From Haemophilus parainfluenzae (GTDB taxonomy: Bacteria; Pseudomonadota; Gammaproteobacteria; Enterobacterales; Pasteurellaceae): a DNA stretch of 64,000 nt. Where the stretch lies: the NCBI RefSeq assembly GCF_900450995.1, contig NZ_UGHY01000002.1:1359001-1423000 (forward strand), in the 5' to 3' direction. Positions 31,129-38,802 of the stretch are shown piece by piece. Both the position numbers and the translations under genes were made by a program. Below the pieces are notes generated by a model. The model searched no databases. It worked only from the letters and a program-made list of their open reading frames with translations, and was not told where the DNA came from. The first letter of the stretch is position 1, and each line of letters starts with the position of its first letter.

Positions 31129-31946
31129 TAGAATAATTTTTCCATTTCTTGTGAGCGTGCCAGACAAGCCCGCATCGCTTGTTTAATGATGTCGTTAAAT
31201 TGATGTTGATTAAACACATTTAATGCGGCTGCGGTGGTACCGCCTTTTGAGGTGACATTTTCTCGTAAAGTGGAAAGCGCCGTCTGTGGATTTTCAATCA
31301 CCAACTTCGCTGAGCCTAACATGGCTTGTTGTACCAACTCACGAGATTGTTTTTCATCTAAGCTCATTTCCATTAGGCCTTGTTGCATGGCTTCTAAAAA
31401 TTGGAAGAAGTAAGCGGGGCTACTGCCAGATGCAGCGGTGATTGCATGCATTTGATCTTCATCCGTCACCCAAGTGGTTTTTCCTACAGCTGAAAGTAAA
31501 TCTTCCGCAAAAGTGCGGTCAGTTTCAGGAGTGTTTTTGTCTGCAAATAAGCCCGCCATGCCTTCACCGACTAAGGCAGGCGTGTTTGGCATCACGCGAA
31601 CAATGGATTTTGCTGTTGGGATGAGTTCGGCTAATCGGGCGGTCGAAATACCTGCAGCAATGGAAATGATTAATTTATCAGAAAAATCAACCGCACTTAA
31701 TGGCTTGCAAACATCAGCGAGGACTTGCGGTTTAACCGCAAATAAGACTACTTGAGATTGTGTGATGGATTGATCGTTATCCGTAGAAACCGCGACGCCA
31801 TATTGAGCAAAAAAAGCACGTTTCTCTTCATTAGGATCATTAACGATAATTTTATCGGCTGGATAACCTTGTTTTAATAGGCCTAACACAATCGCTTGTG
31901 CCATATTGCCACCACCGATGAAGGCAATTAATTTCTGTTGCATCAT
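31128..31946 (-). CDS. proC: Pyrroline-5-carboxylate reductase
   Basis: NAD(P)H-dependent last enzyme of proline synthesis. The 272-residue sequence has the Rossmann motif [18 protein letters not shown], the VKPQVL block, [18 protein letters not shown] and the C-terminal signature [14 protein letters not shown]. Its start region faces the former rdgC promoter, now separated from rdgC by the integrated element. Confidence 0.97.
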   Translation of the reverse strand: MMQQKLIAFIGGGNMAQAIVLGLLKQGYPADKIIVNDPNEEKRAFFAQYGVAVSTDNDQSITQSQVVLFAVKPQVLADVCKPLSAVDFSDKLIISIAAGISTARLAELIPTAKSIVRVMPNTPALVGEGMAGLFADKNTPETDRTFAEDLLSAVGKTTWVTDEDQMHAITAASGSSPAYFFQFLEAMQQGLMEMSLDEKQSRELVQQAMLGSAKLVIENPQTALSTLRENVTSKGGTTAAALNVFNQHQFNDIIKQAMRACLARSQEMEKLF

Positions 31947-32013
31947 TTTTTCCCGTGAGTTTATGGGCTACAATGTCGCGTATTTTACCCTATTATGAAG
32001 GAAGTGTACGATG

Positions 32014-32026
32014 TGGTTTAAAAATT
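32014..32026. other. Left attachment site (attL) within the orphaned rdgC 5' end
   Basis: TGGTTTAAAAATT follows ATG 32011-32013 and encodes WFKN of the original RdgC N-terminus. The frame then stops at TAA. It is identical to 37810-37822. Confidence 0.85.
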
Positions 32027-32083
32027 AAATAGATTGTCTTGAACCATTGCAAATATAATCAATCTTCTTTCATGTTTTGATAA

Positions 32084-32103
32084 TTGGTTACCAAATTGGT
32101 TAC
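32084..32103. repeat. Paired direct repeats, candidate integrase arm sites (left)
   Basis: TTGGTTAC occurs at 32084-32091 and again at 32096-32103, a 12-base period. The same core is found near the right end of the element at 37641-37690. Such paired repeats inside both ends are typical of tyrosine-integrase arm sites (inference). Confidence 0.6.
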
Positions 32104-32471
32104 TATTTTTAGGCGTGTACACTGTAGCTGTTTATTACTTGTTCACTAATTATATGTAATATTACCTCTAGTATATACAATACATCAAAAAGTATCCGAT
32201 GTATCCAAAAAATCTCTAATTTTTATCTATTCAATTTGTAATATGTCTTAAACAATGTTTTTACCATCAAGTTGTTGCGATCTGATTTAATTAGATATTA
32301 TTTCATTTTATATTACTTCTAAATTATTAATATCTGATATGGGATGATATTTTGTTACGAATCTATATTTTTTGCTTAAGATTTAGGCATTCGATTCTTT
32401 TTTATGTTTCAAGTGTCTAAAAAACAATCAGATCAAGTTAAAAAATGCTTTTTTTGTATTAATCTCAGTTA

Positions 32472-32494
32472 AGACATATTAGCTAGATATGTCT
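32472..32494. promoter_or_regulatory. Palindrome in the leader of the rep gene
   Basis: AGACATAT and ATATGTCT form a perfect eight-base inverted repeat with a seven-base spacer, ending 35 bases before ATG 32530. It may be an operator for copy control or an RNA hairpin. No other feature in this stretch is clear. Confidence 0.55.
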
Positions 32495-32529
32495 ACCACA
32501 TAATTTCAATCATATATCACGAGGTAAAT

Positions 32530-33597
32530 ATGGAATCAGCATATACATTAGATGATTTTAATCAAAGCTTAGCTGAACGGATAAAATAGACAGATAATTT
32601 TGATAATGGGGTGCAGTTATACCCTAAAGATGTTGCATTAACTCATAAGTATATTCAGTTTAATGATCTGTTTATTAAATTTATGGTGTTAGATCTAGAT
32701 CGGGAAAATTCTGCAATGGATTGGGAATTGTTAGGACTTCCAAGTCCAAATATAGTCGTACAAAATAGATTAAACGGTCGATGTCATTATATCTATGCGT
32801 TAGAAGTACCTATTTGTAACACAAAGAATGCTCGATTTAAGCCAATAAGTTATTTTAAAAAGATACAACGGGCTTATATTGATAAGTTAGGAGCAGATCA
32901 ACACTATGTTGGTGTATTCACTAAAAATCCAAACTCAAATTTTTGGAGAACATTTGTATTTAATGTACCTAAATATACTCTGGATTATTTAGCTGATTTT
33001 GTTGATTTATCAAATAAACCTGTATTTTATCTAAATGATAATGAAGATATTGAAGGTCGGAATTGTTCTTTATTTAATCAGATCAAAAAAATTGGTTATC
33101 GTGAGATTCTGAAGTTTAAATGTTCAGGTAAACAATTAGAACAATTTAATCAGTATTTATTATCTTCATTAGAGTTATTAAATCAGAATCATAATCCACC
33201 ATTACCATACAGGGAGTTAAAAGGAATTGCTAGAAGTTCATCTCGTTGGATCTGGGAAAGATTTTCTGAATCATCGTTTCAACAAATTCAGTCGAATCGT
33301 TCTCGAAAACGATGGGAAAAGCAACAAATTATCAAGAAAGAGTTGTTTAATCAATTTGGAGCTAATAAACCTAATATGTCGTTAAAGCAAATAGCAGAAC
33401 AATTTAGTATTAGTATAAGTTCATTGAATCGTTGGGCAGAAGAATTCGGATGGGTGAAATCAAAAAATGACTTAAAAAGTAAATATGAGAAAATAGTATA
33501 GTTAAGAACACAAGGTCTGAAATGGCGAGAAATAGCAACCTGTTTATCAATATCAGAAGGCAGTGCTAAGATGTGTTTTAAACGATATAAAAGATAA
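32530..33597 (+). pseudogene. ColE2-type replication initiator (replicase/PriCT), two in-frame TAG codons
   Basis: The middle part resembles Rep proteins of ColE2-like replicons (FMVLDLDRENSAMDWELLGLP, VVQNRLNGRCHYIYALE, WRTFVFN, then a PriCT-like segment YRELKGIARSSSRWIWERFS and a helix-turn-helix SLKQIAEQFSISISSLNRWAEEFGW). One frame runs from ATG 32530, with a GAGG ribosome site, to TAA 33595-33597. TAG codons interrupt it at 32587-32589 (after MESAYTLDDFNQSLAERIK) and 33499-33501 (before LRTQGLKWREIATCLSISEG, another helix-turn-helix). Both could be CAG-to-TAG changes. If the first TAG is a stop, translation could restart at GTG 32611, giving 296 residues. Whether a working protein is made is unknown. 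Confidence 0.72.
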
Positions 33598-33604
33598 TAA
33601 ATAA

Positions 33605-33637
33605 AAGCCACCATGTTTTTGGTGGCTTATTTTTTTA
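33605..33637. terminator. Terminator between rep and the excisionase gene
   Basis: AAGCCACC and GGTGGCTT form a stem with T- and A-rich flanks on both sides, so it can serve both convergent genes. Confidence 0.8.
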
Positions 33638-33667
33638 TACTTTACAAGTTTCAAGGTAACTTAGAAT

Positions 33668-33820
33668 CTAAGATTCAGGAATACGAACTTGTCGTCCAAA
33701 TTTGATAGATGTTAATTTTTTCGATTCAATTAATCGTAGAATAGTTGAACGACTTACACGTAAACGATCTTGAAGATCTTGAATTGTGAAGTAATAGCCG
33801 ACGTTATCTTGTATTTTCAT
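33668..33820 (-). CDS. Excisionase-like small helix-turn-helix protein
   Basis: A 50-residue protein missed by length filters. Read from ATG 33820 it has the AlpA/Xis-type winged-helix pattern (YYFTIQDLQDRLRVSRSTILRLIE, then KKLTSIKFGRQVRIPES). Such proteins bend DNA for excision or activate the integrase/rep genes of satellites. A ribosome site (AGGAG) lies eight bases upstream. Its place between the rep and cargo genes in an integrase element supports the call. Confidence 0.8.
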   Translation of the reverse strand: MKIQDNVGYYFTIQDLQDRLRVSRSTILRLIESKKLTSIKFGRQVRIPES

Positions 33821-33868
33821 AATTATCTCCTATTTCGTACATACTTTTTAGGAGCTTAACACAGGAAT

Positions 33869-34060
33869 TTATGAATCTAACTTTAAATTGATATTTTTTT
33901 TAATTATTTTTGTGAGTGTATATTTTGCACGGATATCACGTTGTAAAACACGTAGCAGAAAGATTAGTTCATCAATGTCGAGTTTTCTAAATAGTAAGCT
34001 AATTAATTCTTCAGTTTCCGTGTCAGAATGCGGTTTAAAATTTGGAAATTTTTTCATCAT
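33869..34060 (-). CDS. Small hypothetical protein of the element
   Basis: A 63-residue open frame, mostly helical and charged (DTETEELISLLFRKLDIDELIFLLRVLQRDIRAKY). No known family is recognised. Two adjacent ATG codons open it, without a strong ribosome site. It reads in the same direction as the flanking element genes, so it may be real, but confidence is modest. Confidence 0.45.
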   Translation of the reverse strand: MMKKFPNFKPHSDTETEELISLLFRKLDIDELIFLLRVLQRDIRAKYTLTKIIKKNINLKLDS

Positions 34061-34185
34061 TTTAAGTTCACTGTACTTGATAAATGTATATAGGTATTTA
34101 ATGTAAGCCAGAATAATTCTAAATGATGTCTAGATGCATTTAGTTGATTAGAATGATAAAACCTATAGGTAATACATAAAATGAA

Positions 34186-34211
34186 AAAAGAGCTCATTTT
34201 TGAGCTCTTTA
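34186..34211 (-). terminator. Terminator after the small secreted-protein gene
   Basis: AAAGAGCTCA and TGAGCTCTTT form a perfect ten-base stem with a short loop, and a T run follows on the minus strand. Confidence 0.82.
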
Positions 34212-34219
34212 TGACGATT

Positions 34220-34570
34220 TTAGTTTTCACTACTCATTGGTACAAAACCATCAGTTTCTGGTGAGTATTCAACATAGTAAGATGAATCTCTCATTTTGTA
34301 GGCTTGTGGAACATTGTCGGGTTTAGTGCTACATGCTTTGTTTAAAAGTTTGTATTCATCATGAGTAATACATTGACCTTTTTCATATGTTTTTAACAAG
34401 CCTGTTATCATGCAGACATCGTAAGATGAACGTTTTTCACCAAAATAAATATAGTCTCCACATTTCATAGCTATTGAACCGGATTGTTCTGGCGGAAATT
34501 CAATAGTACGGATTCCTGCATATGTAATATTTGTTATTAGAAATATAGATGTAATTAAAAATTTATTCAT
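34220..34570 (-). CDS. Small exported protein of unknown function
   Basis: A 116-residue protein with an N-terminal signal peptide (MNKFLITSIFLITNITYAG). The mature part has four cysteines (MKCGDYIYFG, YDVCMITG, GQCITHDEY, KACSTKP) that could form two disulphides. No family is recognised. It is in the same direction as the GIY-YIG gene just upstream (24 bases), so they may form one transcript. A role such as surface exclusion or inhibition of other elements is possible but unsupported. Confidence 0.6.
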   Translation of the reverse strand: MNKFLITSIFLITNITYAGIRTIEFPPEQSGSIAMKCGDYIYFGEKRSSYDVCMITGLLKTYEKGQCITHDEYKLLNKACSTKPDNVPQAYKMRDSSYYVEYSPETDGFVPMSSEN

Positions 34571-34594
34571 TTTAAGATTCCATTAAAGTAAATA

Positions 34595-35368
34595 TTAACA
34601 ATTACGATAAGTTATTGGATTTTGTGGCGCCTTGTAATCATTATTTGATGAATAGGTTAATTTATTAACAAGTTCTTGATAAATTGGAGAATCTTTCGGC
34701 ACAAGTTTACCGACAAAACCCCAACGACCTTGACGCTCAATAGGTGCTTCAATCCAGTATGAAATTTCGTAGGCTGCTAATGTCCAGCCACGATAAACTG
34801 CAATAGCATATTTGGCTTTTTCACGGCGTAAACCCGTTTTCCAATAGCCGCGAGTGCGTTCGTAAATTTCTTTTTCAATTTGCGATTTATCAATTTCGCC
34901 TGATTTTATTTGTTGTTTTAATTTTTTATAGTTTTTATTAATTGTGATTAAAACAACAGGTAAATCTGTTTTTAATTCTTGTGGGTCATATATACGTTTT
35001 AGTTCTGATAATGACATTAAACCTTTTTCAGAAGAATATGTGCCACCTTGAATATTGGTTAATGGTTGTTGATTAGGTTTTACAATGGATAATAAATCGA
35101 TCGCTAAAGCCTCATATTCAAGTGCTTGTTTTTCCTCCTTGATATTATGTCTTAAAATATAGTATAAGGGTTCAAGCCCATCTTTATGTATATCATTGAT
35201 TAGTGATATTTTATCATTTTCATTAGTTTTGCAAGTTAATGCACCTTGTGCATGTTGAAAAACTCTATTGCCAATACCTTTACCGATATAGAAGATATTT
35301 TGATTTCTAGGGTCAACAAGACAATAGATGTAATAATTAATTTTTTCAATTATAGCGGTTGAAAACAT
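34595..35368 (-). CDS. GIY-YIG domain protein, LEM-3-like
   Basis: A 257-residue protein whose first 100 residues form a GIY-YIG nuclease-like domain of the LEM-3 type: YYIYCLVDPRNQNIFYIGKG (residues 12-31; the YIY and YIG halves are visible), the following Arg in GNRVFQHA, and a Glu in EYEALAIDLL that may be catalytic. The C-terminal half (about 130-257) has a basic stretch and an aromatic-rich WIEAPIERQGRWGFVGKL segment without a known family. GIY-YIG proteins are DNA endonucleases; target and role here are unknown. It may be an anti-phage or competition gene (inference). The gene just upstream (35377) ends eight bases before it. Confidence 0.78.
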   Translation of the reverse strand: MFSTAIIEKINYYIYCLVDPRNQNIFYIGKGIGNRVFQHAQGALTCKTNENDKISLINDIHKDGLEPLYYILRHNIKEEKQALEYEALAIDLLSIVKPNQQPLTNIQGGTYSSEKGLMSLSELKRIYDPQELKTDLPVVLITINKNYKKLKQQIKSGEIDKSQIEKEIYERTRGYWKTGLRREKAKYAIAVYRGWTLAAYEISYWIEAPIERQGRWGFVGKLVPKDSPIYQELVNKLTYSSNNDYKAPQNPITYRNC

Positions 35369-35376
35369 AGTTACAC

Positions 35377-35799
35377 CTATAATTCTTCTTCCCGTATTTT
35401 AGTATACGTATGCTTGCAATTAGGATTTTGGCAACAATATGTATATCGTTTTTTTACTTTCGTGCATTGAAGATATCGTTCTCGTGTTTTTCCAGATGCC
35501 ATTCTTTCGCGTACTTTAGTTTTTCCCAGCCAGCGATCAATTTCTTTAATTGAATCCAATTCAATTTTGCCTGATTTACAGACTGGACAGACTTCAGGCT
35601 TATTTGCCCAAGAATTAAATGTGTAGCAAATGTAACAAATACCTAGAATCCCAAAAACAATAAATTCGGTCGGAATTTTTTTGTTATCAACGAATCCGAT
35701 AATTAGCATTAGTATGAATAATAATGAAAGTAAGAATAAAGCAGTTTTTATTAGAAGTTTTAGTATATGTCCTATTGGTTTAAGTATAGATTTAAGCAT
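35377..35799 (-). CDS. Membrane protein with a C-terminal zinc-ribbon-like domain
   Basis: A 140-residue protein with two hydrophobic segments (about 14-37 and 44-60) followed by a cysteine-rich domain: CPVC at 71-74, then QCTK at 111-114, YCCQNPNC at 121-128. The spacing suggests a zinc ribbon facing the cytoplasm. No known family is recognised. The gene ends eight bases before the GIY-YIG gene and shares its direction, so both probably come from one transcript starting in the gap before the divergent XRE gene. Confidence 0.65.
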   Translation of the reverse strand: MLKSILKPIGHILKLLIKTALFLLSLLFILMLIIGFVDNKKIPTEFIVFGILGICYICYTFNSWANKPEVCPVCKSGKIELDSIKEIDRWLGKTKVRERMASGKTRERYLQCTKVKKRYTYCCQNPNCKHTYTKIREEEL

Positions 35800-35923
35800 A
35801 AATATCCCCAGTATAGTTGTATCTGTAAATTTTATCTAAGAGAGATTTTGCGTTCTACCAACAATCGATGTATAGTTAGCACACAGTTTGTTGTAAAAAA
35901 TTAACCTATTTATGGGTATAAGA

Positions 35924-36346
35924 ATGAACGTACATGAAAAGATCAGAAAACTACGTGAAACAAAGCATTGGTCACAAGAAGAAATGGCTGAAAAAATGAG
36001 TATGTCGTTGAATGGCTATGCAAAAATTGAACGTGGTGAAACGAAATTACATCTGGATAAGCTAGAGCAAATTGCACAAATTTTAGATATAGATATTGTT
36101 GAATTGATTAATTCTGGTGAGCGAAATGTCTTCGTTCAATTCAATGAGAATTCTCATTTTGGTTCGTCATTTCAGGGAGACAATGAGAAATCTCTATTGA
36201 TTGAGATTGAAAAGCTAAAATTATCGTTATCACATTGTCAGCAATTATTGGAAGAAAAAGAAGGTTTGTTGAACAAGCTAGTAGAGCAAAAAGATAATGA
36301 AATAAAGCTACTGAGAGAAATGGTAGAGTTATTGAAGAAAGGTTAG
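35924..36346 (+). CDS. XRE-family transcription regulator with coiled coil
   Basis: A 140-residue protein with an N-terminal Cro/CI-type helix-turn-helix (residues 1-60: MNVHEKIRKLRETKHWSQEE, MSLNGYAKIERGETKLHLDKLEQIAQIL) and a C-terminal leucine-rich coiled coil (about 85-138). It is the only gene of the element's centre read to the right, divergent from the membrane/GIY-YIG genes, as expected for an element repressor. ATG 35924 is preferred to ATG 35912 since the domain begins there, but neither has a strong ribosome site. Confidence 0.85.
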   Translation: MNVHEKIRKLRETKHWSQEEMAEKMSMSLNGYAKIERGETKLHLDKLEQIAQILDIDIVELINSGERNVFVQFNENSHFGSSFQGDNEKSLLIEIEKLKLSLSHCQQLLEEKEGLLNKLVEQKDNEIKLLREMVELLKKG

Positions 36347-36349
36347 GTA

Positions 36350-36384
36350 AATAAAGGGAATCAGTATTGATTCCCTTTATTTTT
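36350..36384. terminator. Bidirectional terminator between the XRE and integrase genes
   Basis: ATAAAGGGAATCA and TGATTCCCTTTAT form a perfect 13-base stem with a four-base loop and T runs on both strands. Confidence 0.92.
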
Positions 36385-37594
36385 AGATACTTTTTTTCAT
36401 ACATTCTTCAACAAAATCTCCCCAAGCATTCATTAATGGTTTTCGTTGTTCAAGATAGGTTGAGCGATTGTAGGCATTACGAACTTGATTTTTGCTTTGA
36501 TGAGAAAGGCAAGCTTCAAGAATTTCCAGATTCATTTCGGTAAATGTCTCGCTAAGATAGGTGCTTGCGATAGAACGTAGCCCATGTGATGTTAATTGAT
36601 CTTTATAACCAACGCGTTTAATTGCTGCATTAGCAGAGCTTGAATGTAATGGTCTTTCAGGATAACGTTGGCTTTGAAAAATAAAACGACTACGGCCTGA
36701 AATGTTTTTTAGCTTATTAAGTATTTTAAGCACTTGTGGTGATAATGGAATGGTGAAAGCTTTTTTCATTTTCATGCGTTCAGCAGGGATATTCCATAGC
36801 GACTTCTCAAAATCAATTTCATTCCATTGTGCATTTGCAGCTTCACTTGGACGGGTGATAGTCAAAAGGGAGAATTCAATAAGATATTTCACCATAAGGT
36901 CAATATGTGAATGACGTAACGCAGACATGAATTCAGGTAGTTTTTCAGGTCTAATAGTTGGATGATGTGTTGTTCTGTTTACATTAAAAGCCTTTGATAC
37001 ATTGATGCATTTATTAAACTCAATAATACCTTTGTTAACAGCAAAATTCATGATTTCATTAACTAATGCAATAACAAGCTTCCCAGTGTGAGAAACTCCT
37101 CGTTCAAATAATGGTATAGCTGTATCATGTAACTGTTGTGGTGTAATTTCAGCAATAGGGTTATCGCCTAAATATGGAAATGCATATTTTTCTAGCGTTC
37201 TCCATCGGCTTTTAAGTGTTACAGACTTGATTTCAGAAACTTTTTTTTGTTTCCATTGAGTTGATATGGCAAAAAATGTATTGTTTTGTCGTTGTAATTG
37301 CAGTAATTCATGCTGTTTTATGTATTCTTGCGGATCAATCTTATTAGCTAGTAATTGACGATATTGTTCTCTCAATTCCCTTGCTTTTGATAGTGTAATT
37401 GCTGGATATAGTCCTAAAGAAATTTTTGCTCGTTTCTTTGTTAGAGGTCGATAGTAATTAAACCTCCAAGATTTTGAACCTGTTGGTGAAATGATTAGAA
37501 ATAGTCCATAACCATCAGTCAATGTATATGGTTTGTTTGATACTTTTGCTTTCTTGATTTCAGTGTCAACAAGTGGTTTTACTTTTTTAGCCAT
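36383..37594 (-). CDS. int: Tyrosine integrase (P4/DUF4102 type)
   Basis: A 403-residue integrase with an N-terminal DUF4102 domain (LTDGYGLFLIISPTGSKSWRFNYYRP, KISLGLYPAITLSKARELREQYRQLLA), a SAM-like core-binding domain and a C-terminal catalytic domain. Catalytic residues are seen as Arg in LTITRPSEAANAQW, the TSHGLRSIASTYL box (H, R), a His in ACLSHQ and a Tyr in AYNRSTY. It lies at the right end of the element, reading away from rdgC, with start 37594 about 215 bases from attR. Its target is the rdgC 5' end. P4-type integrases often use tRNA genes, so this site is unusual. Confidence 0.95.
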   Translation of the reverse strand: MAKKVKPLVDTEIKKAKVSNKPYTLTDGYGLFLIISPTGSKSWRFNYYRPLTKKRAKISLGLYPAITLSKARELREQYRQLLANKIDPQEYIKQHELLQLQRQNNTFFAISTQWKQKKVSEIKSVTLKSRWRTLEKYAFPYLGDNPIAEITPQQLHDTAIPLFERGVSHTGKLVIALVNEIMNFAVNKGIIEFNKCINVSKAFNVNRTTHHPTIRPEKLPEFMSALRHSHIDLMVKYLIEFSLLTITRPSEAANAQWNEIDFEKSLWNIPAERMKMKKAFTIPLSPQVLKILNKLKNISGRSRFIFQSQRYPERPLHSSSANAAIKRVGYKDQLTSHGLRSIASTYLSETFTEMNLEILEACLSHQSKNQVRNAYNRSTYLEQRKPLMNAWGDFVEECMKKSI

Positions 37595-37640
37595 AAGACA
37601 TCTGTTTATGTATATAAAAATAGGTATTAATATGTTTTTT

Positions 37641-37690
37641 AGTAACCAAGAAATCTAGCTTGATTATGATAAGTTACCATTATGGTTACT
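37641..37690. repeat. Candidate integrase arm sites (right)
   Basis: AGTAACCAAG (37641-37650) is the complement of the left-end CTTGGTTACT-type repeat, and GTTACC (37673) and GGTTACT (37684) follow in direct order. They lie between the integrase start and attR. Confidence 0.55.
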
Positions 37691-37788
37691 AAAAAATTGA
37701 AATATGATGATATACTATGAATTATAAATGGTGTTTTGAAATAAGTAAATTATTGATTTGATAATAAAATTGTACATGGTGAAATGTT

Positions 37789-38718
37789 ATGAGTTATAAA
37801 GTTAATTTTTGGTTTAAAAATTTAATGTCATATAGGCTGACTAAGCCCCTAGATTGGGATCTTAATGAATTGCAACGCCAGTTGTCAGGTTGTGAATTTC
37901 ATCCTTGTGGCTCACAAGATCAAAGTAAATTCGGTTGGACGAATCCGTTGAAAGACAGCGAGTTATTGCATTTTTCAGTCGGTAAACACATTTTGTTGGT
38001 CGCGAAAAAAGAAGAGAAAATGTTGCCAGCAAATGTGGTGAAACGTGAATTGGATGAACGCATTGAAAGCCTTGAGCAAAAAGAAAACCGTAAATTGAAA
38101 AAAACGGAAAAACAAACGTTAAAAGATGATGTGGTGATGAATTTATTGCCGCGTGCGTTCAGTAAAAATCAGCAAACTGCCGTGTGGATTGATACCGAAA
38201 ATAATCTTGTTCATGTTGATGCGGCATCCAGTAAACGCGCAGAAGATGCCTTAGCATTATTGCGTAAATCACTTGGTTCGTTACCCGTTGTGCCGTTAGT
38301 TTTTGCGAATGAGCCTTCTACGATTTTAACGGATTGGATTGTGCAGGAAAAAATCCCGCATTGGTTGGTGGCGTTAGAAGAGGCTGAATTGTGTGGAAGC
38401 CAAGAAGACAGTGTGATCCGTTGTAAGAAACAGCCTTTAGAAAATGAGGAGATTCTCGCGCTTTTACAAGATGGCAAAAAAGTGGTGAGCAAGCTCGCAT
38501 TGGAGTGGGAAGATACGCTGACTTTTGTGTTTAATGAAGATTGCACTCTCAAACGTTTAAAATTTGCCGATGCAGTGCGTGAGAAAAATGCGGATATTTT
38601 AAAAGAAGATTATGCGCAACGCTTTGATGCTGATTTTGTATTAATGACGGGGATTTTATCTAAACTGACTGAAAACTTACTCGATGAATTCGGTGGCGAG
38701 AAAGTTCGATTAGGTTAG
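37789..38718 (+). CDS. rdgC: Recombination-associated protein RdgC with element-supplied N-terminus
   Basis: Ring-shaped DNA-binding protein that modulates RecA. From residue 8 on the sequence is a normal RdgC (WFKNLMSYRLTKPLDWDL, FHPCGSQDQSKFGW, KKEEKMLPANVVKRELDERI, LKKTEKQTLKDDVV, QRFDADFVLMTG). The first seven residues (MSYKVNF) do not belong to the family: the native start MWFKN is left behind at 32011 beyond the element. So the insertion gave rdgC a new start codon, a new promoter and an N-terminal extension. Family length is about 302; here 309 residues. Confidence 0.92.
   Translation: MSYKVNFWFKNLMSYRLTKPLDWDLNELQRQLSGCEFHPCGSQDQSKFGWTNPLKDSELLHFSVGKHILLVAKKEEKMLPANVVKRELDERIESLEQKENRKLKKTEKQTLKDDVVMNLLPRAFSKNQQTAVWIDTENNLVHVDAASSKRAEDALALLRKSLGSLPVVPLVFANEPSTILTDWIVQEKIPHWLVALEEAELCGSQEDSVIRCKKQPLENEEILALLQDGKKVVSKLALEWEDTLTFVFNEDCTLKRLKFADAVREKNADILKEDYAQRFDADFVLMTGILSKLTENLLDEFGGEKVRLG
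37810..37822. other. Right attachment site (attR) inside rdgC
   Basis: TGGTTTAAAAATT, identical to 32014-32026, covers codons for F-W-F-K-N-L of the current rdgC frame. Confidence 0.85.
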
Positions 38719-38735
38719 TTTGAACGAAGAAATAA

Positions 38736-38764
38736 AAAAGGCGAACATCATGTTCGCCTTTTGT
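38736..38764 (+). terminator. Intrinsic terminator after rdgC
   Basis: AAAGGCGAACA and TGTTCGCCTTT form a perfect stem with a three-base loop followed by T-rich sequence. Confidence 0.85.
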
Positions 38765-38771
38765 TGATCTA

Positions 38772-38796
38772 AAAGTGCGGTCAAATTTCCGCACGT
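38772..38796 (-). terminator. Inverted uptake-signal-like hairpin after typA
   Basis: AAGTGCGG (38772) and CCGCACG form a short stem at the end of typA; a T run follows it on the plus side and A/T sequence on the minus side. It is a weaker terminator than the others. Confidence 0.55.
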
Positions 38797-38802
38797 TTTT
38801 AA

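Larger units (their letters stand above)
32014..37822. mobile_element. 5.8-kb integrative element inserted in the 5' end of rdgC
   Basis: A 13-base direct repeat TGGTTTAAAAATT (32014-32026 and 37810-37822), extended to 17 bases with one mismatch, flanks the block. Inside are a tyrosine integrase at the right end, an excisionase-like gene, a ColE2-type rep gene at the left end, an XRE regulator and small cargo genes, all more AT-rich than neighbours. The left repeat lies in an orphaned rdgC start (ATG 32011, MWFKN then stop). proC and rdgC would be adjacent without the element. There are no capsid or conjugation genes. It resembles a small phage satellite (PICI-like) or an integrated replicon. 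The 500-base left end (32027-32529) has no gene; it holds integrase-site-like repeats and a hairpin. Confidence 0.88.

Noticed and set aside
32011..32028. Short ORF M-W-F-K-N as a real leader peptide
   Set aside because: It is better explained as the displaced rdgC start, since the next codons match the attachment core and the native RdgC N-terminus.
33668..36346. General TAG recoding in the element
   Set aside because: The excisionase-like gene and the XRE gene both end naturally at TAG, so TAG acts as a stop in the same element.
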